A stretch of DNA of 64,000 nucleotides from Thalassobaculum litoreum DSM 18839 (lineage in GTDB: Bacteria > Pseudomonadota > Alphaproteobacteria > Thalassobaculales > Thalassobaculaceae), in the NCBI RefSeq assembly GCF_900102465.1, contig NZ_FNBW01000020.1, forward strand, positions 1 to 64,000, in the 5' to 3' direction. The notes beneath the pieces are model-generated. The model was not told the origin of the DNA, did no database searches, and worked only from the letters and a program-made list of their open reading frames with translations. The position numbers were made by a program, and so were the translations under genes. Positions 1 to 11,219 of this stretch are shown piece by piece. How positions within the stretch are numbered: the stretch's first letter is position 1; each line of letters begins with the position of its first letter.

Positions 1-934
1 ACGCCTCGGCCTTGAACTTCGTGTGCGGCGTGATCGAGCCCGGCTTCGCCAGAACCTGACCGCGCTCCACGTCCTCGCGCTTCGTGCCGCGCAGCAGAAC
101 GCCCACGTTGTCGCCAGCCTCGCCCTGGTCCAGCAGCTTGCGGAACATCTCGACGCCCGTGCAGGTCGTCTTCACCGTGTCCTTGATGCCGACGATCTCG
201 ATTTCCTCGCCCACCTTCACGATCCCGCGCTCGATACGGCCGGTCACCACCGTGCCGCGACCCGAGATCGAGAACACGTCCTCGATCGGCATCAGGAACG
301 GAAGGTTCTTGGGACGCTCCGGCGTCGGGATGTAGGCGTCGACCGTCTCCATCAGCGCCAGGATCGCCTTGCGGCCGATCTCGTCGTTGCTGTCCTCAAG
401 CGCGGCCAGAGCCGAACCCTTGGTGATCGGAATGTCGTCGCCCGGGAACTCGTACGACGACAGCAGCTCGCGGATCTCGAGCTCCACCAGCTCCAGAAGC
501 TCCTCGTCGTCCACCTGGTCGACCTTGTTCATGAACACCACAAGCGCCGGAACGCCGACCTGGCGCGCCAGAAGGATGTGCTCGCGGGTCTGCGGCATCG
601 GGCCGTCGGCCGCCGACACAACCAGAATCGCGCCGTCCATCTGCGCCGCACCCGTGATCATGTTCTTCACGTAGTCGGCGTGGCCCGGGCAATCCACATG
701 CGCGTAGTGACGGTTCTGCGTCTCGTACTCGACATGCGCCGTCGAGATCGTGATGCCGCGCGCCTTCTCTTCAGGCGCCTTGTCGATGGCGTCGTACGCC
801 ATGAACGTCGCGCCGCCAGACTCTGCAAGCGTCTTCGTGATCGCGGCCGTCAGCGTCGTCTTGCCATGGTCGACGTGACCGATCGTGCCGATGTTGCAGT
901 GCGGCTTTGTCCGCGCGAATTTCTCCTTGGCCAT
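1..934 (-). CDS. tuf: Elongation factor Tu, 5' part (runs off the window start)
   Basis: EF-Tu delivers aminoacyl-tRNA to the ribosome as a GTP complex in the cytoplasm. The reverse strand begins [20 protein letters not shown] and carries the P-loop GHVDHGKTT, the G3 motif DCPGH and the G4 motif NKVD, followed by domain 2. About 311 residues are visible out of roughly 396 expected, so the C-terminal domain and stop lie outside the window. The ATG at 932-934 gives the standard N-terminus. tRNA-Tyr lies just upstream on the same strand, an arrangement common near alphaproteobacterial tuf genes. Many of these genomes carry two tuf copies; only one can be seen here. Confidence 0.97.
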   Translation of the reverse strand, partial: MAKEKFARTKPHCNIGTIGHVDHGKTTLTAAITKTLAESGGATFMAYDAIDKAPEEKARGITISTAHVEYETQNRHYAHVDCPGHADYVKNMITGAAQMDGAILVVSAADGPMPQTREHILLARQVGVPALVVFMNKVDQVDDEELLELVELEIRELLSSYEFPGDDIPITKGSALAALEDSNDEIGRKAILALMETVDAYIPTPERPKNLPFLMPIEDVFSISGRGTVVTGRIERGIVKVGEEIEIVGIKDTVKTTCTGVEMFRKLLDQGEAGDNVGVLLRGTKREDVERGQVLAKPGSITPHTKFKAEA

Positions 935-1037
935 CTCGTCGTTCCCGTCGGCTGCATCGTGGAGGCATCCAGGAGATGCCGGAAAAATCTAACCTCTGTT
1001 CAAGGTCTTGTCGGTCGGTCGCGATCCGGTCAGCGAG

Positions 1038-1123
1038 TGGTGGTGGGGGTAGGATTCGAACCTACGTACGCATACGCGGGCAGATTTACAGTCTGCTGCC
1101 TTTAACCACTCGGCCACCCCACC
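1038..1123 (-). tRNA. tRNA-Tyr (anticodon GTA)
   Basis: The reverse strand folds as a class II tRNA. The acceptor GGTGGGG pairs with CCCCACC, the anticodon loop is CTGTAAA, there is a long variable arm, the T-loop is TTCGAAT, and a genomically encoded CCA follows at 1038-1040. Class II structure plus a GTA anticodon identifies tyrosine. It lies about 100 bp upstream of tuf on the same strand and may share its transcript. Confidence 0.97.
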
Positions 1124-1177
1124 TTTGGATCGGATCGCTATCTCGCTTCCGCAAGCCCCGTTCCTGAGGGAGTGCGA

Positions 1178-1205
1178 ACTATGTTAATTCGCGACCGTTT
1201 GTCAA
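1178..1205 (-). promoter_or_regulatory. Sigma-70 type promoter for tRNA-Tyr (and probably tuf)
   Basis: On the reverse strand a perfect -35 hexamer TTGACA (1200-1205) is followed after 16 bp by CATAGT (1178-1183), a 4/6 match to the -10 consensus. The predicted start is about 50 bp upstream of the mature tRNA 5' end. The call is from sequence only. Confidence 0.5.
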
Positions 1206-1286
1206 CGACGAACGCGACAAAAAATGTCCGCGCCGGTAATCCAGGCGGATTGTCGTCTCCCAACACAGGAAAACCCTAGCATAGCC

Positions 1287-2156
1287 ATGGCGAAACGAAA
1301 ATACGGCGGCCGCCCCAACCGCGCGGCGAAATCCCCGGCATCCGGTCGCGACCGGTCCGCTGGCTCCCCCACGCCCCCCGGCCGCGACGCCGAGCGGACA
1401 TCCCACGACCCGACTCTGCTGTTCGGACGCCATGCCGTCATGGCCGCGCTGGGCAATCCCCGGCGGACCGTCCGTGCGCTGACGGGCAGCGCCGAGACCG
1501 CGGCGGAACTGGCCGAGGTCGTGGCCGCCCTGCCCGAGACCCGCCGACAGGCCCTGCCCGTCCCCCGGACGGCGACGGCGGAGGAGATCGTCGCCCTGGT
1601 CGGCGAGGGCGCGGTGCACCAGGGGCTCGTCGCCCGGGTCGACCCGCTGCCGGACACCGCCCTGGAGGAGGTGCTCGACGCCGCCGGCCCGCAGGCGCTG
1701 CTGATGGTGCTCGACCAGGTGACGGATCCGCACAACCTCGGGGCGGTGCTGCGCTCCGCGGCGGCCTTCGGCGCCGACGCGGTGATCGTCCAGGACCGGC
1801 ACACGCCGCAGGTGACCGCGGTGGTGGCCAAGACCGCGTCCGGAGCGCTGGACGTCACCCCGCTGGTGCGGGTGATCAATCTGGCCCGTGCCCTGCGCAG
1901 CGTTCAGGAGGCCGGATTCTGGTGCGTCGGGCTCGCCGAGGAAGGGCCGGTGGCGCTGGACACCCTGGATCTGTCGGGGCGGGCCGCCCTGGTGATGGGG
2001 GCGGAGGGCGACGGCCTGCGCCGGCTGACCCGCGAGACCTGCGACCAGCTCGTGCACCTGCCGACCCGGGCGCCGATCCGCTCGCTGAACGTCTCCGCCG
2101 CCGCGGCGATCGCCCTGCATCACGCCGCTGTCGCGCCGGGGCGAAAGGTCGGTTAA
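1287..2156 (+). CDS. rlmB: 23S rRNA 2'-O-ribose methyltransferase, TrmH/RlmB (SpoU) family
   Basis: This 289-residue protein belongs to the SPOUT class of RNA methyltransferases, which methylate a ribose 2'-OH of rRNA using SAM. A basic N-terminal tail is followed by a substrate-binding domain (LLFGRHAVMAAL) and then the trefoil-knot domain with motif 1 DQVTDPHNLGAVLRSAAAFG, motif 2 (LVMGAEGDGL) and motif 3 (IRSLNVSAAAAIALHH). The ATG at 1287 is preferred over the upstream in-frame start because family members begin close to the lysine/arginine-rich tail. It is divergent from tRNA-Tyr/tuf. The family is clear; the exact target nucleotide (G2251 in E. coli RlmB) is inferred. Confidence 0.93.
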   Translation: MAKRKYGGRPNRAAKSPASGRDRSAGSPTPPGRDAERTSHDPTLLFGRHAVMAALGNPRRTVRALTGSAETAAELAEVVAALPETRRQALPVPRTATAEEIVALVGEGAVHQGLVARVDPLPDTALEEVLDAAGPQALLMVLDQVTDPHNLGAVLRSAAAFGADAVIVQDRHTPQVTAVVAKTASGALDVTPLVRVINLARALRSVQEAGFWCVGLAEEGPVALDTLDLSGRAALVMGAEGDGLRRLTRETCDQLVHLPTRAPIRSLNVSAAAAIALHHAAVAPGRKVG

Positions 2157-2248
2157 CCTAATATCAAAGGTTTCTTGGCGATAAACCGACCCTCGACCAG
2201 CGCGGCGGGCTCCGGCCCGCGGGTACTATTGCAGGAGTCACATTCGTT

Positions 2249-3721
2249 ATGGTGTTCACGCCGCGCGAGGACATCGAGGTCGCCAAGGCAGCCGTCTGCG
2301 AGGAAGCCGCGGACCTCTTCACGGCGGACGCCCGTGAGGTGATGACCCGCGCCGCCGCCGCCTATCTCGGCCCCCGCAAGCTGACCGCGATCGAGGTGCT
2401 GTACAGCCCGCGCCATCAGGCCGACCTGATGAACAGCGGCACCAGCGCCATGCAGGCGGTCCAGAAGGCCGCAAGCTGGCAGGTCCGCGGCATGAGCGTG
2501 CCGGTGAGCGAGCGCATCCGGCGGCTGTGGGACATTCTCGACCAGGCCAAGGCCGCCTTGGCCGAGGACGTCGCGGCCGTCGCCCCGGCGCCGATGACGC
2601 CGGAGACCGCCGGCACGCTGCTGGCCCGCCGCGACCAGGAAACCGACTCGGCCTATATCTTTCGCACCCTGTGCTCGATCGCCGCCGGCCTGGCCGAGAA
2701 GAAGACCTGGGCCGACAAGGTCGACACGCTGCTGAAATGCGCCGCCAGCGCCACCACGCCGGAGGCGCTCGGCTGCATGGACCGGTTCCTGGGCGAGCTG
2801 CTGCGCCCGGTGGACGTGCTTAAGGACGTCATCGGCGAGGTGCCCAATGCCGGCGACCAGATCGTCAGCCTGCTGGCCCTGGTCAACCAGACCGCGCGGC
2901 CGACCGACGCGCCGCCCAAGGCGGTCCTGGCGGTCCCCTTCTACAAACTCCTGACCCGGGCGCCGATGCCCGACACCCGCGCCGCCCTCGCCGGCCACAT
3001 CGTCCGGCTGGTCGCGGGGTCGGACAAGATGACCGGCAAGGCCCTCTCCGACGAGATCCTGTTCGTCGTCGAGCTGCGGAACACCCTGACCCTCGAGGGC
3101 GCGCTGATCGGCGGCGACACCACCCAGCAGGCGCTGGAGCGGCGGCTCGGCCGCGCCCTGTCGGACCAGACCATCGACATGCTGATGCAGGGCACGCGCA
3201 GCGTCGGCGAGCGGGTGATGCGGTCGATCACCCTGCACACCAAGGTGTTCGGCGATACCGCGCGCACGTATCTGGAACAGTACATCGCCGAGTTGATGGC
3301 TCAGCCGAAGGTCGAGGCCAAGCTGGTGCCGGATGACCTGTCGGTACGCCAGCAGATCAAGGCGATGGGCACCCTGCACCGGGTGCTGAAGGGCTCCCAG
3401 CTGACCGAACGGGCCAGGGACCGCATGGCCCGGCAGGTCGAACAGGCCCAGACCGCCCTGCTCGACAGCTCCCGCCTGCTGGAGAAGCTGAACGACGGCA
3501 CCGGCTCTGCCGCCGAGCGCCTGCTGCGCGTGGTCGACCTATGCCGCGAGGGCGCTTTCACCGAGGGCGAGAACGCCGAGCGCGCCCGGGCCGCCGCCCA
3601 GCAGCTCATGAAGCGGCCGGATTTCCTCGACAGCTACCTGGACGGCGCCGAGCAAAAGGGCGAACGTGCGTCCCGTCTGCGCGACCTGCAGCGCAAACTG
3701 GCCGAAGCGAGGATCGTTTGA
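2249..3721 (+). CDS. Unknown, mostly alpha-helical 490-residue protein coupled to the PuuE-like gene
   Basis: I do not recognise the family. The product has no signal peptide or membrane segment, is rich in Ala, Leu, Arg and Glu, and reads as long amphipathic helices throughout. This suggests a cytosolic helical-repeat or scaffold-like protein. A weak ribosome site (CAGGAG) lies 12 bp before the ATG. Codon use is GC-rich at third positions, as in its neighbours, so the frame is convincing. Its TGA (3719-3721) overlaps the TTG start of the downstream deacetylase (TTGA), which implies translational coupling and perhaps a functional link. It could be a lineage-restricted protein that has kept company with that enzyme. 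Confidence 0.75.
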   Translation: MVFTPREDIEVAKAAVCEEAADLFTADAREVMTRAAAAYLGPRKLTAIEVLYSPRHQADLMNSGTSAMQAVQKAASWQVRGMSVPVSERIRRLWDILDQAKAALAEDVAAVAPAPMTPETAGTLLARRDQETDSAYIFRTLCSIAAGLAEKKTWADKVDTLLKCAASATTPEALGCMDRFLGELLRPVDVLKDVIGEVPNAGDQIVSLLALVNQTARPTDAPPKAVLAVPFYKLLTRAPMPDTRAALAGHIVRLVAGSDKMTGKALSDEILFVVELRNTLTLEGALIGGDTTQQALERRLGRALSDQTIDMLMQGTRSVGERVMRSITLHTKVFGDTARTYLEQYIAELMAQPKVEAKLVPDDLSVRQQIKAMGTLHRVLKGSQLTERARDRMARQVEQAQTALLDSSRLLEKLNDGTGSAAERLLRVVDLCREGAFTEGENAERARAAAQQLMKRPDFLDSYLDGAEQKGERASRLRDLQRKLAEARIV

Positions 3722-4671
3722 GCGCTCCTGACCGGGATGGACCCAACCGGGACGACCCCAATTTCCAGCCGCATCTGGACCGCGACATGGTCGGCTACGG
3801 CCGCACCCCACCCCACGCCAACTGGCCCGGCGGCGCGCGGCTGGCGATCAATTTCGTCATGAACTACGAGGAGGGGTCGGAATACTCGATCCCCGAGGGC
3901 GACGGCTTCTCCGAAGGCAGCCTGACCGACTCGCCGGACAGCCCCAACGGCCCCGGCTCGCGCGATCTGGCGGCGGAGTCGATGTTCGAATACGGCACCC
4001 GGGTCGGGTTCTGGCGGCTGCACCGGCTGTTCACAGAGCGCAACCTGCCGCTCACCGTCAACGCCTGCGCCCTGGCCCTGGAGCGCAACGACGAGGCCGC
4101 CGCCGCGATCCGCGAGAGCGGCTGGGACATCTGCTGCCACGGCTGGCGCTGGGTGAACCATTTCCAGCTCAGCGAGGCCGAGGAGCGCGACCACATCGCC
4201 CGCGCGGTGGCGAGCCTGGAGCGCACCACCGGCGCCAAACCGGCCGGCTGGTACTGCCGCCACGGCCCGAGCGTCCATACCCGCCGGCTGGTGGTCGAGC
4301 ATGGCGGCTTCCTCTACGACAGCGACAGCTATGCCGACGAGCTGCCGTACTGGACCGAAGTGTCGGGCCGGCCGCATCTGGTGGTGCCCTATTCGCTGAC
4401 CACCAACGACAGCAAGTTCGCCCGCAACCATTTCCCCACCGGCGACGACTATTTCGCCTTCGTGAAGGACGCGATCGACATGCTGTGGGAGGAAGGCGCG
4501 ACCAGTCCGCGGATGATGTCCTGCGGTCTGCACCTGCGCCTGATCGGCCACCCGTCGAGGGCGGCGGGCCTGGCGAAGCTGCTGGACTATGTGCAGGAGA
4601 AGGGCGGCATCTGGGTGACCGGCCGCCGGGACATCGCCGAACACTGGGTCCGAGAGCATCCGCACGCGTGA
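3718..4671 (+). CDS. puuE: Polysaccharide-deacetylase-fold allantoinase, PuuE type
   Basis: PuuE enzymes hydrolyse allantoin to allantoate and are related to chitin/peptidoglycan deacetylases, not to metal-dependent DAL1 allantoinases. The protein shows the family start (GYGRTPPHANWPGGARLAINF), the NYEEGSEYS stretch, DICCHGWRW for the deacetylase motif, and GWYCRHGPSVHTRRLV. The TTG at 3718 is chosen because family members carry about 20 residues before GYG and because TTG overlaps the previous stop. It yields 317 residues, close to the usual ~310. No other purine-catabolism gene is visible, so the substrate may be allantoin or a related ureide; a different deacetylase role cannot be excluded. 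Confidence 0.82.
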   Translation: MSAPDRDGPNRDDPNFQPHLDRDMVGYGRTPPHANWPGGARLAINFVMNYEEGSEYSIPEGDGFSEGSLTDSPDSPNGPGSRDLAAESMFEYGTRVGFWRLHRLFTERNLPLTVNACALALERNDEAAAAIRESGWDICCHGWRWVNHFQLSEAEERDHIARAVASLERTTGAKPAGWYCRHGPSVHTRRLVVEHGGFLYDSDSYADELPYWTEVSGRPHLVVPYSLTTNDSKFARNHFPTGDDYFAFVKDAIDMLWEEGATSPRMMSCGLHLRLIGHPSRAAGLAKLLDYVQEKGGIWVTGRRDIAEHWVREHPHA

Positions 4672-4731
4672 GGCGGGGGCGACCACGGGACGCTTGACGT
4701 CAGGCTCCGAACTGCGCAGAAACGCAGGCGT

Positions 4732-4807
4732 GCCGGCATAGCTCAGCTGGTAGAGCATCTGATTTGTAATCAGAGGGTCGCGGGTTCAAGTCCTGCTGCC
4801 GGCACCA
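4732..4807 (+). tRNA. tRNA-Thr (anticodon TGT)
   Basis: A 76-nt cloverleaf: the acceptor GCCGGCA pairs with TGCCGGC, the D-arm is GCTCAGCTGGTAGAGC, the anticodon stem-loop is TCTGA-TTTGTAA-TCAGA, the T-loop is TTCAAGT, and an encoded CCA ends at 4807. It is convergent with dnaE2, only 19 bp away. No integrase or duplicated 3' end was found, so there is no sign of use as an attachment site. Confidence 0.97.
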
Positions 4808-4826
4808 CTCCAGCGGACATCTCACC

Positions 4827-8117
<3,291 letters not shown>

Positions 8118-8129
8118 GGCTCCGCTCCC

Positions 8130-9683
8130 TCACGCGTCCAGGCCGTGGACGAACCAGCGCGGCGCCCCGCCCCGGCCGTCCCCGGGCAGGCCCTCGCGAT
8201 AGATCCAGTAGCGCCGGCCCTCGGCATCCTCCACCCGGTAATAGTCGCGCAGCCGGGTGGTGGAGCGCTCCCGCCACCATTCCGGGGCGATCCGCTCCGG
8301 TCCCTCGCTGCGCACCACCCGGTGGGTCTGCCGGCGCCAGACCAGCCGGGCCGGCGGGCCGTCCGGGACGGCGTAGAGCACATCGGCGGCTTCCGGCGGC
8401 CGCAGCAGGCGCACCGGGCGGGGCTTTGCCGGACCCTTCGGCCGCGGCACCTCCCCCGCCTCCAGGTCGGCCGGACGGAACCGGGAGGCACGCTCGGGAA
8501 TATGGCTGGCGGTCTCCACCGGCCGCAGCACCGCGTCGCGGCCGAGCCGGGCGGTCAGACGGTCGATCAGCCGGGTCAGATCGAGGTCGCCGCTGTCGCC
8601 GCCGGACAAGTCCCATTGCAGGGCCTCCATCTCCTCCAGCACCAGGGCGTCGAGGGTCATCACCTCGAAGCCGAAGCCGGCATCGAGCCCCTCCAGCCGG
8701 TCGCGGAACAGCCGGGCGAGATGGTCCGGGTCGCGGTTGGCCCGGGCGGCGGCGGTCTCCACCGAGGCGGTGCCGCCATCGACCCGGTAGCCGGTCAGCC
8801 GCAGCCGCCGGGCGCCCTGACCACGGCGCTCCATCTCCGCGGTCAGATCCTTCAGCAGTTCCGCCAGGACCTGGCTGACGCTGTCGACATCGACGATCGG
8901 CTCCACCAGTTGGCGCAGGGCGCGGGGGGCCGGCGGCGGCATCTCCGGCATCAGCGGCTCCGCCACCCGGCCCAGCGTCTGGTCCAGCCGGCGGGCCGGA
9001 TTGGCTTCATCGGGCGCCCGCTCGCGGAACCGGCGGACAAGGGCCGTCCGCGACACCGCCTGAAGCGCATCGACGGTCTTCAGCCCCAGCCGGTGCAGCA
9101 GCGACACCGTCTCCTCGTCGAGCCGCAGGGCGACGACCGGCAGGTCGGCCAGGGTTTGCGACAGCGCGTCCGGGGCGCAGATCACCGGCGAGACCGCTCC
9201 GTACCGCGCCAGAGCCCAGGCGGCGCCCAGGGTCGGCGCGGCGGCGGCCCGCACACTCAGCCCGATCCGTGCAAAGGCCGAAACCATCGCCGCCAGCATC
9301 GCCGCCTCTCCGCCCCACAGATGATCCGACCCGGTGGTGTCGAGCAGCAGCCCGTCGGCCCCGTCGGCGCGGGTCCAGGGACACCAGCGCAGCGCCCAGC
9401 GGGCCAGCCGCACGAGCTCCGCCTGATCCGCCTCCAGGGTGGCCGGTTCCACCTGGACGCTCGGCAGCAGGGTGCGGGCGTCGCTGATCCCCATCCCGCC
9501 GGCGAGGCCGTGGCGGGCGGCGGCGGGGGTCAGGTCGTGGATGACCGGCCCGTGCCGACCGTCGCGCAGCAGCACGACGGCCTGTTCCGCCTCAGCCCCA
9601 GACCTGCTGTCGCGCCGGCTCCTCCGCCAGCACTGGATCGGATACTGCGGCAGAAAAATCGAGACGATGCGCCTGTCGTTCAT
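8130..9683 (-). CDS. imuB: ImuB, catalytically inactive Y-family polymerase-like mutasome hub
   Basis: ImuB bridges ImuA, DnaE2 and the beta clamp during translesion synthesis. The product (517 residues) starts MNDRRIVSIFLPQYPIQCW, where active Y-family enzymes have the catalytic Asp of the DxD-type motif; here there is Phe/Leu. The second acidic motif is also altered (GLLLDTTGSDHLWGG). This loss is typical of ImuB. The thumb/little-finger part and the tail LGRDAVLRPVETASHIPERA follow. The ATG at 9683 is internal to imuA and is preferred because it gives the conserved start; the two genes overlap by 92 bp, which implies translational coupling. Confidence 0.92.
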   Translation of the reverse strand: MNDRRIVSIFLPQYPIQCWRRSRRDSRSGAEAEQAVVLLRDGRHGPVIHDLTPAAARHGLAGGMGISDARTLLPSVQVEPATLEADQAELVRLARWALRWCPWTRADGADGLLLDTTGSDHLWGGEAAMLAAMVSAFARIGLSVRAAAAPTLGAAWALARYGAVSPVICAPDALSQTLADLPVVALRLDEETVSLLHRLGLKTVDALQAVSRTALVRRFRERAPDEANPARRLDQTLGRVAEPLMPEMPPPAPRALRQLVEPIVDVDSVSQVLAELLKDLTAEMERRGQGARRLRLTGYRVDGGTASVETAAARANRDPDHLARLFRDRLEGLDAGFGFEVMTLDALVLEEMEALQWDLSGGDSGDLDLTRLIDRLTARLGRDAVLRPVETASHIPERASRFRPADLEAGEVPRPKGPAKPRPVRLLRPPEAADVLYAVPDGPPARLVWRRQTHRVVRSEGPERIAPEWWRERSTTRLRDYYRVEDAEGRRYWIYREGLPGDGRGGAPRWFVHGLDA

Positions 9684-10302
9684 AGCTCGCCTCCCATGCG
9701 CCAGGTCTGGTGTCCCGCGCCCGGAACAGGGTGGTGCGCCAGCGCGGCGCGCCCGGGGCGCGGGGATCGAACGGATGCGGCGCGGAGGCAAGGGTCGTCA
9801 CCCGCCAGCGCCGCCGCGCCGCCGACAGGGTCTCCTCGGCGGCGTAGCGGATCAGAAAGCACGGGACCCCCGACCGCTCCGCCCGGATGGCGAGCCGCTT
9901 GGTCACGGTGAAGTCCAGCGCCTTCGGCATGCCCCAGATCTCCCCGATCACCGCGCCCAGGGACCGGCAGGCCAGCGCCTCCTCCATCGACCACAGCACG
10001 TCGGCGGCCCGGCGGGCGCAGACCAGCACCAGCCGGTCGGGATCGACGCCGAAGCCGCGCAGCCCCGGACCGTAGGGCCAGCCCGCCTGCTGTGCGGCCA
10101 TCCGGTCCAGCACCCAGACGATCGGGCGGCCGGGGGGCACCTGGGCCAGCGTGAAGCCGGTCGCGCCCATGTCCCGGGACTGGGCGAACACCTCCGCGAG
10201 CTGCGCCGACTTCGCGAGCGGCGGCGGGACAAGGCGGGGCGCGGCACCCCCCTTTGAGAAGGGCTCCGAAACCCGTCTGATGGGCAGGAGCGTCACGGAC
10301 AT
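9592..10302 (-). CDS. imuA: ImuA, RecA-like mutasome component
   Basis: First gene of the SOS mutagenesis operon (236 residues). It resembles a shortened RecA/SulA-like core, with the segment RPIVWVLDRMAAQQAGWPYG, the stretch DRLVLVCARRAADVLWSMEE and the motif LGAVIGEIWG. ImuA interacts with ImuB and RecA in other bacteria. The ATG at 10300-10302 is preceded by GGAGAT, a good ribosome site. The C-terminal coding region overlaps imuB. An alphaproteobacterial LexA box lies 33 bp upstream, so expression is predicted to be DNA-damage induced. Confidence 0.9.
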   Translation of the reverse strand: MSVTLLPIRRVSEPFSKGGAAPRLVPPPLAKSAQLAEVFAQSRDMGATGFTLAQVPPGRPIVWVLDRMAAQQAGWPYGPGLRGFGVDPDRLVLVCARRAADVLWSMEEALACRSLGAVIGEIWGMPKALDFTVTKRLAIRAERSGVPCFLIRYAAEETLSAARRRWRVTTLASAPHPFDPRAPGAPRWRTTLFRARDTRPGAWEASYERQAHRLDFSAAVSDPVLAEEPARQQVWG

Positions 10303-10334
10303 ATCTCCACTCCGTTCCGGCGTCGCTTATAAAT

Positions 10335-10349
10335 GTTCTTTCTTTGTTC
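10335..10349. promoter_or_regulatory. LexA (SOS) box, GTTC-N7-GTTC
   Basis: The sequence GTTCTTTCTTTGTTC is an exact match to the direct-repeat SOS operator known for alphaproteobacterial LexA. It sits 33 bp upstream of the imuA ATG, the normal place for repression of an imuAB-dnaE2 operon. The surrounding 30 bp is AT-rich, as expected for a promoter. Confidence 0.82.
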
Positions 10350-10445
10350 TTTTAAAATCCAACCCGCCCGAAGAGTCAATTCGCGTTTGAGTCTCGGCTG
10401 AGGCTCGGCGGAGTCCCTGGCTTTCCGCGACGGGTTCACGCTGGT

Positions 10446-10464
10446 ATTGCGACTCATTTTCATT
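10446..10464. promoter_or_regulatory. Fur-box-like sequence upstream of the FecI-type sigma gene
   Basis: The 19-mer ATTGCGACTCATTTTCATT resembles the Fur consensus form TTGxGAxTCATTxTCA. It lies 71 bp before the preferred ATG of the ECF sigma gene, where iron repression would be expected. The match is imperfect and could instead bind a related regulator such as Irr. Confidence 0.42.
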
Positions 10465-10534
10465 TAGAGACGGATTGAATATCCCTTTCACCGGCTTCCG
10501 TCGCCCCGCGCGCGCCCATCCGCCCCCGAGTCCC

Positions 10535-11116
10535 ATGACGGCCAATCGCGACACGGCACAGCGCGATCCTGCGGAGGTTTTCGTCGAGCATCGGGCGGAT
10601 CTGGTGCAGTACGCCGCACGGATCCTCGGCTCGCGCAGCAGTGCCGAGGATGTGGTGCAGGAGGCCTATCTGCGCTTCGCCCGCCAGAGCGAAGGCGGCG
10701 GGGCGCCCGGCGATGGTCCGTCCCGGGACGGCATGCGAGGCGACCGGATCCTGGAACCGGTGCGCTACCTGTACCGGATCGTGCGCAACCTGGCCTATGA
10801 CTGGGGCCGGCGGCCGAGCATGCCGCTGGTCGACGATCTGGATGACGGGCTGCTGGCCCGCGCTGCGAGCACCACACCGAGCCCGGAGGAGAACCTGCGC
10901 TGGCGCCAGGATCTCGGCCGGGTCGAGCGGGCACTGGATGGGTTGCCGGAGCGCACCCGCCTGGCCTTCGAGATGCACCGGCTGGGCGGCCTGCCCCTGA
11001 AGGAGATCGCCGCCCGGCTCGACATCTCGGTGACCCGCACCCACCAGCTCATCAAGACCGCCCTGACCGTCTGCGCCGAGCAGCTTGCCGACGATCCGGG
11101 CGAGGACGGCCGGTGA
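10535..11116 (+). CDS. fecI: FecI-type ECF RNA polymerase sigma factor
   Basis: Group IV (ECF) sigma factors of the FecI family activate iron-uptake genes when their FecR partner relays a signal from a TonB receptor. The 193-residue product shows sigma region 2 (EVFVEHRADLVQYAARILGSRSSAEDVVQEAYLRF, split here only for description), the linker, and region 4 with RVERALDGLPERTRLAFEMH and the helix-turn-helix KEIAARLDISVTRTHQL. An in-frame TTG at 10475 would lengthen it by 20 proline-rich residues; the ATG at 10535 is preferred because sigma region 2 begins soon after it. FecR and the receptor follow in order. Symbol given by family only. Confidence 0.88.
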   Translation: MTANRDTAQRDPAEVFVEHRADLVQYAARILGSRSSAEDVVQEAYLRFARQSEGGGAPGDGPSRDGMRGDRILEPVRYLYRIVRNLAYDWGRRPSMPLVDDLDDGLLARAASTTPSPEENLRWRQDLGRVERALDGLPERTRLAFEMHRLGGLPLKEIAARLDISVTRTHQLIKTALTVCAEQLADDPGEDGR

Positions 11117-11138
11117 TGGGTCAATTGTCGATGGAAGG

Positions 11139-11163
11139 TGAAAAACCGGGCGCCCCGCTCGTC
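11139..11163 (+). promoter_or_regulatory. Candidate FecI-dependent promoter before fecR
   Basis: TGAAAAACCGGG (11139-11150), 9 bp, then CGTC (11160-11163). The identical arrangement occurs before the TonB receptor gene at 12272-12296. CGTC is the classic -10 core of many ECF promoters, and the A-rich GAAAAACC block sits at -35. The shared layout suggests that the sigma factor activates both fecR and the receptor. Confidence 0.5.
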
Positions 11164-11219
11164 ATTAGCATGAGGCGCACCGGAACCGACGCGCCGCCGC
11201 ACCCGGCCAGGGCGGTCCC

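Noticed and set aside
4732-4807. tRNA-Thr as an integration site
   Set aside because: No integrase, no repeated 3' tRNA fragment and no composition shift nearby.
10475-10534. Extended TTG start for the FecI-type sigma gene
   Set aside because: It adds 20 proline/arginine-rich residues not expected in the family and would place the start near the Fur-like site; the ATG at 10535 fits better.
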